Below are positions 1-7,777 of a stretch of 64,000 nt of DNA, piece after piece. The number at the start of each line of letters is the position of its first letter. Position 1 is the stretch's first letter. Origin of the DNA: Bacteroidales bacterium (GTDB taxonomy: Bacteria; Bacteroidota; Bacteroidia; Bacteroidales; F082); contig JAFTUF010000012.1 in NCBI GenBank assembly GCA_017466405.1, positions 35,276 through 99,275 of the forward strand. The letters run 5' to 3'. The notes beneath the pieces are model-generated. The model did not search any database. It was not told where the DNA came from and saw nothing but the letters and a program-made list of their open reading frames with translations. A program made the position numbers and the translations under genes.

Positions 1-291
1 GCAGCTCTAACCCTACCACTCATCTTAGGAATGTGGATGCTTTATCAAAGTTTCATGATGATAAGCTATGCTGGCGATCTCAAAGGTTTCAAAGTCAAGG
101 GTTATGGTCTCACTCTCTTCTGCGGAATAGTGCTGCTGGTACTCTCTGTACTCATACTGCTCCGACCTGTCACCATCGGTATGATGACCGTCGCAATCTA
201 CATCGCGCTTTCATTCATAATCTACGGACTCTCAGAGATAGTATCAGCCTTCCGCTTGAAGTCGATACACCACATCGTGGAAGAAAGTTAA
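1..291 (+). CDS. HdeD/DUF308-like membrane protein, C-terminal part
   Basis: The frame is open from the first base, so the gene starts outside the window. The visible 96 residues hold at least two hydrophobic segments and a short polar tail ending in HHIVEES. The pattern of paired helices with the stretch VLILLRPVTIGMMTVAIYIA resembles the HdeD/DUF308 family of small inner-membrane proteins, linked to acid stress in enterobacteria. The family call is inferred from the pattern only. A spacer of low-complexity CTCAGAATCTC-like words follows at about 293-358. Confidence 0.6.
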   Translation, partial: AALTLPLILGMWMLYQSFMMISYAGDLKGFKVKGYGLTLFCGIVLLVLSVLILLRPVTIGMMTVAIYIALSFIIYGLSEIVSAFRLKSIHHIVEES

Positions 292-391
292 AAACTCAGA
301 ACTTGAGAATCTCAGAAATTCAGAGCCTCGGAATAATGAGACTCTGAATTTTTGAGATAAACAACAGCTCCTCTTCTATTTATATGTTCTA

Positions 392-820
392 CTAATTCTT
401 CATTTTTTCAACCATCACTTCCTCGTATTTCACAAAGAGAGGATAATATACATTTATAATATTGTCAACAATTTTCTGAGCTGTATCGTCATCATAATGA
501 TGCGAGGTAACATTACGATCTTTTATTGTATCCATCCAACGTTCATCATCGACAGCGCCTAATCTCAAACCATATCGTATCGCATCTCGAGGACCATATA
601 TTTCTGTAATACCTTGATATTCCGCATAATCTTTCATAACTTTCCAAGCAAGTTCGTGAGAAAACTCGAAGCATTGTATCAGTCCTTCCCTAATAATATT
701 GTATTGATGCTCCAAATAAAGTTTCTTTGAGACTATCTCAACCGCATCTGTAAGCTGCTTTAATGCACGATGGTAATTACTAAAACGCCGCATCCATCTG
801 ACATCTTTTTCTGTTTCCAT
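392..820 (-). CDS. HI0074/HepT-like nucleotidyltransferase substrate-binding protein (HEPN fold)
   Basis: This 142-residue all-helical protein matches the HI0074 family (nucleotidyltransferase substrate-binding protein), related to the HepT half of HepT-MntA modules. It carries RNVTSHHYDD near residue 102, which fits the HEPN motif R-x4-6-H, and helix-rich text such as FEFSHELAWKVMKDYAEYQG. The usual partner, a small MNT-type nucleotidyltransferase, normally sits next to it but is absent on both sides: upstream is a 217-bp gap and downstream a repeat spacer. It is therefore an orphan. It could be a domesticated or decayed toxin half. The family call is firm; activity is unknown. Confidence 0.8.
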   Translation of the reverse strand: METEKDVRWMRRFSNYHRALKQLTDAVEIVSKKLYLEHQYNIIREGLIQCFEFSHELAWKVMKDYAEYQGITEIYGPRDAIRYGLRLGAVDDERWMDTIKDRNVTSHHYDDDTAQKIVDNIINVYYPLFVKYEEVMVEKMKN

Positions 821-969
821 AATTATTTTGATTATTGGTTAAACGTAAATTATTTTCCACAAAATTACAACAGAATAAAATATTAAGCAAGAGAAAAAAA
901 CATAAAAAATATTAACATAACCAAATCATAACTTATTATCGCAGAACAAAAACAGGAATTCTACAAATC

Positions 970-1002
970 AAAAAAGGAGCTACTTCAATCCGTAGTAGCT
1001 CC
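970..1002 (-). terminator. Rho-independent terminator after the C25 peptidase gene
   Basis: Read on the minus strand, a 9-bp perfect stem GGAGCTACT/AGTAGCTCC with a 9-nt loop is followed by a run of six T. It lies 35 bp past the stop codon of the peptidase gene. Confidence 0.85.
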
Positions 1003-1037
1003 CTTACCTTTAGACTTTAGTCTTTAGTCATCAATTG

Positions 1038-4000
1038 TTAATTCTTAATCACCTTCACGACATTTCCATCAACATTGAAGAAATAAACTCCAGGGACATA
1101 GTCGGAAATATTTATCTCTACATTATCAGTGTTGACTTCAATTTCATCTATCAATAATCCCATGACATTATAAATCTTCACCACTGATGAATTGCTGCCG
1201 TTTAAAACCTTGACAAAATCTTTTGTTGGATTAGGATATACTTCTACTCTATTTTCGACTATTGTTTCAACATCTAAGATTACTGTCGTTGGAGGGAACT
1301 TGATGTTATCCAAGAAAGCGCAGTCCAAGCCATTCGAAACAGAATAGTCTTTCGTATATGTCCATTCCAAAGTATGCTCGCCTGCTGTCAGACTGACTTT
1401 CTCTTCCGACCAATCGACTTCGCCAGACCATTCGCCTATCTCATCGCCATCGACAAAGAAAACCAAACCGTCATAACCGCTCTCCGACGACACCTTCTTG
1501 AAGAAACTCATCTCTGAGTCGGATTGTACGTCCAACACTATCTTAAGAGTTGCCTCACTCATATTATCGACTTCACCCGACTTCACAGAATATTGTCCCG
1601 CATAGACATTGTCAGTCGTAATCTCCCATGATGGATTTCCTTCCAACACCCAGTCGAATTTCGTGAAGTCGCCAGTCTCGAAATCTTCAGTGATATTGCC
1701 TGCTACCACATAACAAATCTCCTCAGCGATATAACTTCCTGAATAAGCGAAGACTTGTACCTCGTATGCTGCTCCAACAACAGCGCTCTCCGACAAAGTG
1801 AACGGCATACTTACCTCAGCTTCTGTTCCTGCTTCTATAACAGCAACATTGACCTGACTTTGGTCGAACATGACATCTTCAGAAGCGAAGACTACAAACG
1901 CCACATTCTCTGCCTTGCTGTTACCAACGTTAGCGAGTTTGAAATCTATAGTGGCATTCTCTCCAGGATTGAGTTCTGTCGATGAAGGAGGTGTCACAAT
2001 CTCGAACTCAGGAGCGTTCAATGTGAGGCTGAATTTGCTTGTCCATGTGTCGGTGCCATCGCTGCAAGTGACAAAGAATCTGACATTAGTTCCGTCTGGC
2101 ACGCTGTCGCAAACGGTGAAGGCAAATGCGTCTTCGATAGTTATCTCTCCTTCAGCGTTGAGGTCACCTACCTCAGCGTCGGCATCGGTGATATTTACAT
2201 ATTGAGATGTCTCGCATGATAAGACAGCCGTCACATTTCCAGCAGCGACACTTCCGAAGTTCTTAAACTTCATATCAATAGTCGCTGTTTCTTTATAATC
2301 GACTTGGTTGTTTGCATCGGCATCGTTGATGACATAACTGTCATACATAACGTAAGCCACATCGTTAGGCACTGATGTCATATCTAAGACAAGAGGGAAA
2401 GCGTTGAGACCTGTGATATAAAGTTTCAACTCGCCAACCGATGTAAGTCCGCCCTCGAAGCTAATCTCCGCTGCGCCATTCTCATCGGTGATGCCAAAGC
2501 CAAGGAGCTCTCCGTCTTTCACTATGCTGCAACGGAATCCCTTTTGCGCGACATTATCTTCATCTTTCACAACGATCTCTGTCGATTGCATTCCTATGAA
2601 GAGCTGCTCATCATAATCGACGTTTGGATTGAAAGGCTCGTCTAACCAAGGTCTTACTGCCACGTCACCGAGGACGTTGAGGTCGTAGAAATTCCAGCGT
2701 AAAGCACCTTCCTCCCATTGACCAGGAGCGTTGACGAAAGGAGCAGTCTGACATTTGCCTTCAGAGAGATGCATTCCTAAGAACGGGATGCGTTCGTGAT
2801 ATTGAGCGTCGGTCATCTCGCGATGCAAGTGAGGAGCAGGACCTTCTGTCTGACCTTCGTTGAACCATCCGTAGCGTGAGTTGCCTATCGCAGCGACGGC
2901 GAAGTTCTGTATCGTCACCATTCTCTCCATGATGCAGTCGTCTTCGAAGGAACCGCAGACGCAGCCATGAGAATGGAAGAAGGTGTAGTTATGATCAACG
3001 CCATTGGCACCGCTGAAGTTATTATCAGTGATGTCGCTGTTATACCACTCAGCGACGGTATTTGTATTAGCGTGACCTACGTGGTGAACATATTGAGTTC
3101 CATTGTTGATGGTGTTTCTCAACTGTGTAGGTCCCCAAGTTCCGTCTTCAGCATAATGACGTGTGAAGTTATAGTCTTCAGGGATTCCTATGGTGGTATA
3201 TCCGTTGTCGTCGTGTTCGCCGATTAATAATTCCATGTAATCGCTGCCCCATGTCTCCGGATTATCGTAGAGCCATTCGCCTGCCAAGGTAACGTCTCTA
3301 AACTCACCCAACACAGGCTCGCGTTGATACTTCAAAGTCTTGTTAATCATATTAGCTTGCTTGCTAGCGTTGTTGAACGACATACGAGCGATGCCTATCT
3401 CAGGAAGCAAGTCGTCTTCGCCAATCTCGCCCCATCTGTTGTTGCCGTTGTCGTTCCATGTTCCGTCCAAAGCTGAGAAATAAAGGTCGGCAGGAATGTT
3501 GTTGTCTTCATGGTCGCTGCTGGAGTCAACATAGCAATAGAATCCGCGATAAGGAACGATGTTGACGTCGCCGCCGAGAAGTACCATAATGATACCGTTG
3601 TTGGTATATTCATTAATAATATAGTTACGAATCTTCTCCGGGTTGTCGCTTCCTTCTGTAGAAGAATAAATCTCATCAGTAGTAACGATTTCATTACGTA
3701 CGCCTATGCTCTCATAATATTCTACATACTCATCGAAGCCAGCCACATAGTCGGCGCCGGTGATGATAAGCATATCATAACCCGATACGTTTTTGCCTCT
3801 TGTCTTGTAAGAATCAATCATCTCCGGGTTATCAGCCAGCGACTTAACTCTCTCATTAACAGAAGCTGTGTTCCATAACATGGCGGAGTTGTCTTTCTTC
3901 GCAGATGTGAGTTTCACCTTGACGGTGGCTGTCTTGGCATACATCAACTTGCCCGATGAAGGCATATATTTCACAGGAGTGAAAGAAGTGAAAGCGAAGG

Positions 4001-4415
4001 CATGACCGTTGAGATAATGCGTTGTCAACTCGCCGTGACATTCTGCAGGATAGAATGATTTTGAAGAATATACATCTTCGTTTTTCATAAACTGCTTACG
4101 TTCCGGTTTGGAATAAGGTCGCGATGCCTGATAAGGAAACAGCTGTTTCTCTACGCTTATCTCTTCAAAATCGGAAAGAACCACCTCGACCGACTCAGCC
4201 TCTGAACCGTAAGGAAGCAAGAGACTCACAGCCTTATATGGCAACGAAGGATTACCTTCTACGGCAGTCTGCATACAACCAGCCAACTGCACCTGATTAT
4301 ACGATTGAATCTCTGTCACGACAGGATTATCAAAAAAATAAGTTTGTTCGACAACCTGAGCTGATACAAACAAACTTACGAATGTTAAAAATAGTAAAGA
4401 TGTTAATTTTTTCAT
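1038..4415 (-). CDS. Gingipain-like C25 cysteine peptidase with T9SS sorting domain
   Basis: The 1125-residue product is a predicted secreted peptidase. Residues 1-19 are a signal peptide (cut near VSA-Q) and about 20-205 resemble a propeptide. The peptidase C25 fold follows: GYDMLIITGADY near 212, LLGGDVNIVPY near 279, the likely catalytic His in HHVGHA (about 448) and the likely catalytic Cys in GCVCGSF (485 or 487). Downstream are CARDB/Ig-like segments (about 690-900), a jelly-roll stretch from EDFETGDF resembling the cleaved-adhesin domain, and a C-terminal domain (about 1055-1125) with VYPNPTKDFVKV and GVYFFNVDGN, typical of the type A Por/T9SS sorting signal. It is probably exported by T9SS and anchored at or released from the surface. 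Monocistronic, with its own promoter and terminator. Confidence 0.92.
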   Translation of the reverse strand: MKKLTSLLFLTFVSLFVSAQVVEQTYFFDNPVVTEIQSYNQVQLAGCMQTAVEGNPSLPYKAVSLLLPYGSEAESVEVVLSDFEEISVEKQLFPYQASRPYSKPERKQFMKNEDVYSSKSFYPAECHGELTTHYLNGHAFAFTSFTPVKYMPSSGKLMYAKTATVKVKLTSAKKDNSAMLWNTASVNERVKSLADNPEMIDSYKTRGKNVSGYDMLIITGADYVAGFDEYVEYYESIGVRNEIVTTDEIYSSTEGSDNPEKIRNYIINEYTNNGIIMVLLGGDVNIVPYRGFYCYVDSSSDHEDNNIPADLYFSALDGTWNDNGNNRWGEIGEDDLLPEIGIARMSFNNASKQANMINKTLKYQREPVLGEFRDVTLAGEWLYDNPETWGSDYMELLIGEHDDNGYTTIGIPEDYNFTRHYAEDGTWGPTQLRNTINNGTQYVHHVGHANTNTVAEWYNSDITDNNFSGANGVDHNYTFFHSHGCVCGSFEDDCIMERMVTIQNFAVAAIGNSRYGWFNEGQTEGPAPHLHREMTDAQYHERIPFLGMHLSEGKCQTAPFVNAPGQWEEGALRWNFYDLNVLGDVAVRPWLDEPFNPNVDYDEQLFIGMQSTEIVVKDEDNVAQKGFRCSIVKDGELLGFGITDENGAAEISFEGGLTSVGELKLYITGLNAFPLVLDMTSVPNDVAYVMYDSYVINDADANNQVDYKETATIDMKFKNFGSVAAGNVTAVLSCETSQYVNITDADAEVGDLNAEGEITIEDAFAFTVCDSVPDGTNVRFFVTCSDGTDTWTSKFSLTLNAPEFEIVTPPSSTELNPGENATIDFKLANVGNSKAENVAFVVFASEDVMFDQSQVNVAVIEAGTEAEVSMPFTLSESAVVGAAYEVQVFAYSGSYIAEEICYVVAGNITEDFETGDFTKFDWVLEGNPSWEITTDNVYAGQYSVKSGEVDNMSEATLKIVLDVQSDSEMSFFKKVSSESGYDGLVFFVDGDEIGEWSGEVDWSEEKVSLTAGEHTLEWTYTKDYSVSNGLDCAFLDNIKFPPTTVILDVETIVENRVEVYPNPTKDFVKVLNGSNSSVVKIYNVMGLLIDEIEVNTDNVEINISDYVPGVYFFNVDGNVVKVIKN

Positions 4416-4451
4416 ATCGTTATCTTTGAAGTTTAAACATTAATTTACTCG

Positions 4452-4460
4452 CCAAAGATA
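4452..4460 (-). promoter_or_regulatory. Bacteroidetes-type -7 element for the C25 peptidase gene
   Basis: The minus strand reads TATCTTTGG, matching TAnnTTTG, 37 bp ahead of the start codon. No strong -33 TTTG was assigned. Confidence 0.55.
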
Positions 4461-4470
4461 AGATTTTATT

Positions 4471-4704
4471 TTAATGTCCTAAAAGATTTCGAGTGTTTTT
4501 TTTATCATTTGCCGGCAACGGTATAACCGAGGCAACTATAATACATACCATGAGATATTTGTTTGGTTTATGATTATGCTTTTTGAAGTATGTCACGTCA
4601 TCGAAATACAAATGCTCCTCATGATTATCTTGAGCGTATGACGATGACACACATGATATGACTAACAGTAAAATTATGTATTGAATATTTCTCAAATCTT
4701 TCAT
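4471..4704 (-). CDS. Small putative exported protein of unknown function
   Basis: A 77-residue frame begins MKDLRNIQYIILLLVISC and has a convincing signal peptide ending near SYA-Q, followed by a short polar segment and a second hydrophobic stretch (YLMVCIIVASVIPL). I do not recognise a family. A promoter-like TATCTTTG lies 25 bp upstream (4729-4736 on the minus strand), which supports expression. The odd hydrophobic C-terminal half suggests a truncated remnant of a larger exported protein. It has no clear relation to the neighbouring peptidase, which has its own promoter. Confidence 0.5.
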   Translation of the reverse strand: MKDLRNIQYIILLLVISCVSSSYAQDNHEEHLYFDDVTYFKKHNHKPNKYLMVCIIVASVIPLPANDKKNTRNLLGH

Positions 4705-4728
4705 GGCTTATTTCAATTTCAGCAGCCA

Positions 4729-4736
4729 CAAAGATA
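4729..4736 (-). promoter_or_regulatory. -7 element for the small exported protein
   Basis: The minus strand reads TATCTTTG, a match to TAnnTTTG, placed 25 bp before the start at 4704. Confidence 0.5.
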
Positions 4737-4739
4737 ATG

Positions 4740-4880
4740 ATTTTAGTTTAGGGTAGAGAGTTTAGAGTAGTTAAAAGTCGAATATCTAAAGATGAAAGTC
4801 TAAAGGTGAAGATAATCAATAAACTTGTCAACTACAAACTCTAAACTTCAAAACTACTCTACACTCTAAACTATAAACTC
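4740..4880. repeat. Low-complexity spacer repeat (AAACTCTAAACT words)
   Basis: The spacer between the small exported gene and gadC is made of imperfect reiterations of TTTAGAGTAG, AAAGTCTAAAGG and CAAACTCTAAACTT. No coding frame or promoter is seen in it. It belongs to the class of word-like spacer repeats seen across the window. Confidence 0.8.
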
Positions 4881-4886
4881 TACACT

Positions 4887-6344
4887 TTACTTCTCCCAAT
4901 GGAAAGGTTGAATCTGAGCGTCTTTATCTTGCCATGACGGTTTCCGCAGCGCGTATATTATGAACGGTACTGCCACGAAGACGATGCATCCGCCGAACAT
5001 CACGCCGAACCACACAGCATTGCTTCCCGTTGCGATTTGACTTGGCGGTATGAAACTTAAGACGAAAGCGAGTAAAGAACCTGCGAAACCGAGTCCTGAT
5101 ATCACCCACATCAGGAAGTTGCCTTTCTTGCCTATTCTGAATGAACGCTCAGCGTCTTTCATGCTGTAGCGTAGATAGATGGCCGCTGCGAACATCAAGA
5201 GGTACATTATGAGATATAGTAACACTGTCATCTGCGACAAGATCTGATAGAAACTCTGCACCGATGGCATCACCACGAAGAGAAGACTTAAGATGGTGAC
5301 GATGACACCTTGTATTATCAAGATGTTGCTTTGTACGCCGAGTTTGTTGGTCTTCTGGAAGAAAGGAGGAAGATAGCCCGCCTTACCCACTACGAGCAGA
5401 CCTTTGGAAGGACCCGACACCCATGTAAGAACGCCGGCGAGGACGCCGAAAGCGAGAGCTACCGCTATGACAGGCGACAGCCATGAGGCGTTGATGTATT
5501 TGAAGTAGTTGTCGAATCCGATGAGGAGACTCTGCGTAAGGTTGATGTTATCCTTAGGGATGATGAAACCGAGCGAATATGTGCCGAGTACGAAGATAAG
5601 CACCGTGATGGCAGCGCCGATGAAGACAGCTCGCGGGTAGCTCTTGCTCGGGTTGTCCATCTCCTTGACGTGGACGCCGGTCATCTCCATACCTGCGTAG
5701 AAGAGGAAGATACCCGATGCGAGGACGAGGTTATCTAACTTAGCAAGGTCGGGGAGGAAACTGCCGCTGAGGTCCATCTGTATCTTGCCGCCGGTCGCGA
5801 CGTAATATATTCCAAGGAGTATCAACAGACCGGCGGGGATGATTGTTCCTATCATACCGCCAATCTTAGAGATCTTTCCAACCCAGCCAAGACCTTTCAT
5901 AGCGATGAAAGTGGCAAGCCAGTAAATCACGAGAACAACGATCAAGGTGTAAATTCTGTTGTTGGCCATCGCCATGTCGGCGGTAGGGTTCATGCCGATG
6001 AAAGCCAGCGACACCGCGCCGAAGGTGAGGATGGTAGGATACCAGATGGTGTTTTGGAACCACTGCAGCCATATCGCAAGGAAACCGAGACGTTTGCCGA
6101 AGGCCTCGCCCACCCAACGGAAGACACCGCCTTCTTTGTTAGAAAACATAGAAGCCAACTCCGCCGCCACCAATGAGGTAGGGATAAGAAACACTATGGC
6201 GGCAAAAAGATAGTAAAACGCCGAACTGAGTCCATACTCAGCCTCGGCAGGAAGTCCGCGCAACGACACCACCGCCGTCACGTTCATGATAGCTATAGTG
6301 AAGACACTTAGCTTAGCGATAGATTTTGTTTTGTTTGAATCCAT
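4887..6344 (-). CDS. gadC: APC-family amino acid permease, probable glutamate/GABA antiporter
   Basis: The 485-residue protein is an APC-superfamily transporter with about 12 membrane segments. Close to GadC are the N-terminal stretch AVVSLRGLPAEAEYG, the GMEMTGVHVKEMDNP motif (about 219-233), GVLTWVSGPSKGLLV (about 303) and the late region FRIGKKGNFLMWVISGLGFAG followed by FIPPSQI. GadC exchanges external glutamate for internal GABA and so removes protons when paired with glutamate decarboxylase. A decarboxylase gene lies 47 kb away at 53245. The tail QPFHWEK is shorter than the plug-forming tail of E. coli GadC, so pH gating may differ. A different amino acid substrate cannot be excluded. 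Confidence 0.82.
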   Translation of the reverse strand: MDSNKTKSIAKLSVFTIAIMNVTAVVSLRGLPAEAEYGLSSAFYYLFAAIVFLIPTSLVAAELASMFSNKEGGVFRWVGEAFGKRLGFLAIWLQWFQNTIWYPTILTFGAVSLAFIGMNPTADMAMANNRIYTLIVVLVIYWLATFIAMKGLGWVGKISKIGGMIGTIIPAGLLILLGIYYVATGGKIQMDLSGSFLPDLAKLDNLVLASGIFLFYAGMEMTGVHVKEMDNPSKSYPRAVFIGAAITVLIFVLGTYSLGFIIPKDNINLTQSLLIGFDNYFKYINASWLSPVIAVALAFGVLAGVLTWVSGPSKGLLVVGKAGYLPPFFQKTNKLGVQSNILIIQGVIVTILSLLFVVMPSVQSFYQILSQMTVLLYLIMYLLMFAAAIYLRYSMKDAERSFRIGKKGNFLMWVISGLGFAGSLLAFVLSFIPPSQIATGSNAVWFGVMFGGCIVFVAVPFIIYALRKPSWQDKDAQIQPFHWEK

Positions 6345-6398
6345 AAGCTTTATATTTTTTCCTCACAGAAACAACAACAGATGGAAAAAGTTCAAAAT

Positions 6399-6482
6399 GG
6401 GAACGGAGGACGGGGAGCGGGGAATGGGGACGGGGAATGGGGACGGGGACTGGGGACGGGGAATGGGGACGGGAGCGGGGAG
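6399..6482 (+). repeat. G-tract array, potential G-quadruplex region
   Basis: The plus strand carries ten GGGG tracts and further GGG tracts, separated by only 2-3 bases (AC, AAT, ACT, AGC), built largely from the 13-mer GGGGACGGGGAAT. It lies between the divergent genes gadC and hpt. A second word repeat, GTCTGTTGTCTGTTGACC, follows at 6483-6512. The G-richness is extreme for this AT-leaning chromosome. Confidence 0.9.
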
Positions 6483-6515
6483 TCTGTTGTCTGTTGACCG
6501 TTGTCTGTTGTCATT

Positions 6516-6537
6516 AAAAAATACCGAAGTATTTTTT
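6516..6537. other. AT-rich palindrome upstream of hpt
   Basis: A perfect 9-bp inverted repeat AAAAAATAC/GTATTTTTT with a 4-nt loop lies just ahead of the hpt promoter. It could be an operator or a weak bidirectional terminator separating gadC and hpt transcription. Confidence 0.5.
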
Positions 6538-6557
6538 AATACAATAGATTAAATTCG

Positions 6558-6566
6558 TATATTTGC
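6558..6566 (+). promoter_or_regulatory. -7 element for hpt-adk-malQ
   Basis: TATATTTGC matches the Bacteroidetes TAnnTTTG element 40 bp before the hpt start. Confidence 0.65.
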
Positions 6567-6605
6567 GTTCGATATTATTTTATTTTAAATTCAATAAAAA
6601 TAGAT

Positions 6606-7142
6606 ATGGACACTATAAAAGTGCTTGATAAAGAGTTCAAACTTTATATACCTCAGGAAGATATAGAAACCGTCATTAAAGACATGGCAAATCAGATAAA
6701 TGAAGAATACAAAGACAAGAATCCTTTGTTTCTCGTGATGCTCAACGGAGCTTTCATGTTTGCCTCACAACTTTTCAAAGAACTCACTATCGATTGTGAG
6801 ACTTCTTTCGTCAAATATTCTACCTACGACGGAACACAAAGCACTTGCGAAGTGAAAGAACTCATCGGACTCAACTCCTCCTTGGAAGGTCGCGATGTAG
6901 TTATCGTTGAAGACATCATCGACTCAGGCTTCACCATGAAATGCCTCCTCGAGAAACTTCATTCCATGAAAGTGTCGAGCGTCAAAATCGCCACCATGTT
7001 ATTCAAACCTAACGCATTCAAATTCGACTATAAGATCGACTACATCGGAATGAACATAGGCAACGAATTCATCGTCGGCTACGGTCTCGACTACAATCAA
7101 CATGGAAGAAACTATGGCTCAATTTATAAGGTCATAGAATAA
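6606..7142 (+). CDS. hpt: Hypoxanthine phosphoribosyltransferase
   Basis: This 178-residue enzyme transfers phosphoribose from PRPP to hypoxanthine or guanine in purine salvage. The PRPP-binding loop VVIVEDIIDSGFTM sits at about residues 98-111, and LMLNGAF-type text (VMLNGAF, about 44-50) matches the family's active-site region. The length is normal. The start ATG lies 40 bp after a clear -7 element. It begins a probable operon with adk (31 bp later) and malQ. Confidence 0.93.
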   Translation: MDTIKVLDKEFKLYIPQEDIETVIKDMANQINEEYKDKNPLFLVMLNGAFMFASQLFKELTIDCETSFVKYSTYDGTQSTCEVKELIGLNSSLEGRDVVIVEDIIDSGFTMKCLLEKLHSMKVSSVKIATMLFKPNAFKFDYKIDYIGMNIGNEFIVGYGLDYNQHGRNYGSIYKVIE

Positions 7143-7173
7143 TGAAATATCTAATCGTTAATTTTTACTAAAA

Positions 7174-7746
7174 ATGCTAAACATAATAATTTTCGGACCT
7201 CCTGGTGCCGGCAAAGGAACTCAATCGACTTTCATCAAAGAACGCTACGACTTAACATATATCTCCACAGGTCAGATATTGCGTCAGGAGATGGCAGCCG
7301 GAACAGAGATTGGTCTGCATGTGAAGGAAATCATCAACAAAGGCGGCCTCGCCTCCGATGAAATCGTCACCTCTATCATAGAGAAATTCATCGTCAACCA
7401 TCGCGACTCCAAAGGATTCCTCTTCGACGGCTTCCCAAGAACGACACAACAGGCTATAATCCTCGACGAACTCTTCAAGAAATATGATATGAAATTAGAC
7501 GGCGTGCTCAGCTTAGAAGTACCAGAAGAGATGCTCATCGAAAGAATGCTTAAACGCGGATTGACAAGCGGTCGCGACGACGATAATATCGAATCGATAC
7601 ATTACAGATTCATAGAATATAACACAAAAACTAAACCCGTCCTCGATTATTACCAAAACAAAAACATACTCCATGACGTTAATGGAATCGGCGAAATTGA
7701 AGACATCTTCGCTAACATCTGCAAGATAATCGACAGCATCGCCTGA
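7174..7746 (+). CDS. adk: Adenylate kinase
   Basis: The 190-residue protein interconverts ATP + AMP and 2 ADP. It begins with the P-loop GPPGAGKGTQ (about residues 8-17), contains the AMP-binding signature FDGFPRTTQQA (about 88) and the lid-region arginines RGLTSGRDDDN (about 129-139). The length and the absence of a Cys4 zinc lid mark it as the short-lid form common in Bacteroidetes. It follows hpt by 31 bp in the same direction, so both purine genes are probably co-transcribed. Confidence 0.96.
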   Translation: MLNIIIFGPPGAGKGTQSTFIKERYDLTYISTGQILRQEMAAGTEIGLHVKEIINKGGLASDEIVTSIIEKFIVNHRDSKGFLFDGFPRTTQQAIILDELFKKYDMKLDGVLSLEVPEEMLIERMLKRGLTSGRDDDNIESIHYRFIEYNTKTKPVLDYYQNKNILHDVNGIGEIEDIFANICKIIDSIA

Positions 7747-7777
7747 GTTTTTGGTTTTTAATTAATAATCGAGATTT

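Noticed and set aside
1755-4041. Plus-strand and alternate frames within the C25 peptidase gene
   Set aside because: They are antisense or off-frame shadows of a long, well-supported gene and have no family features.
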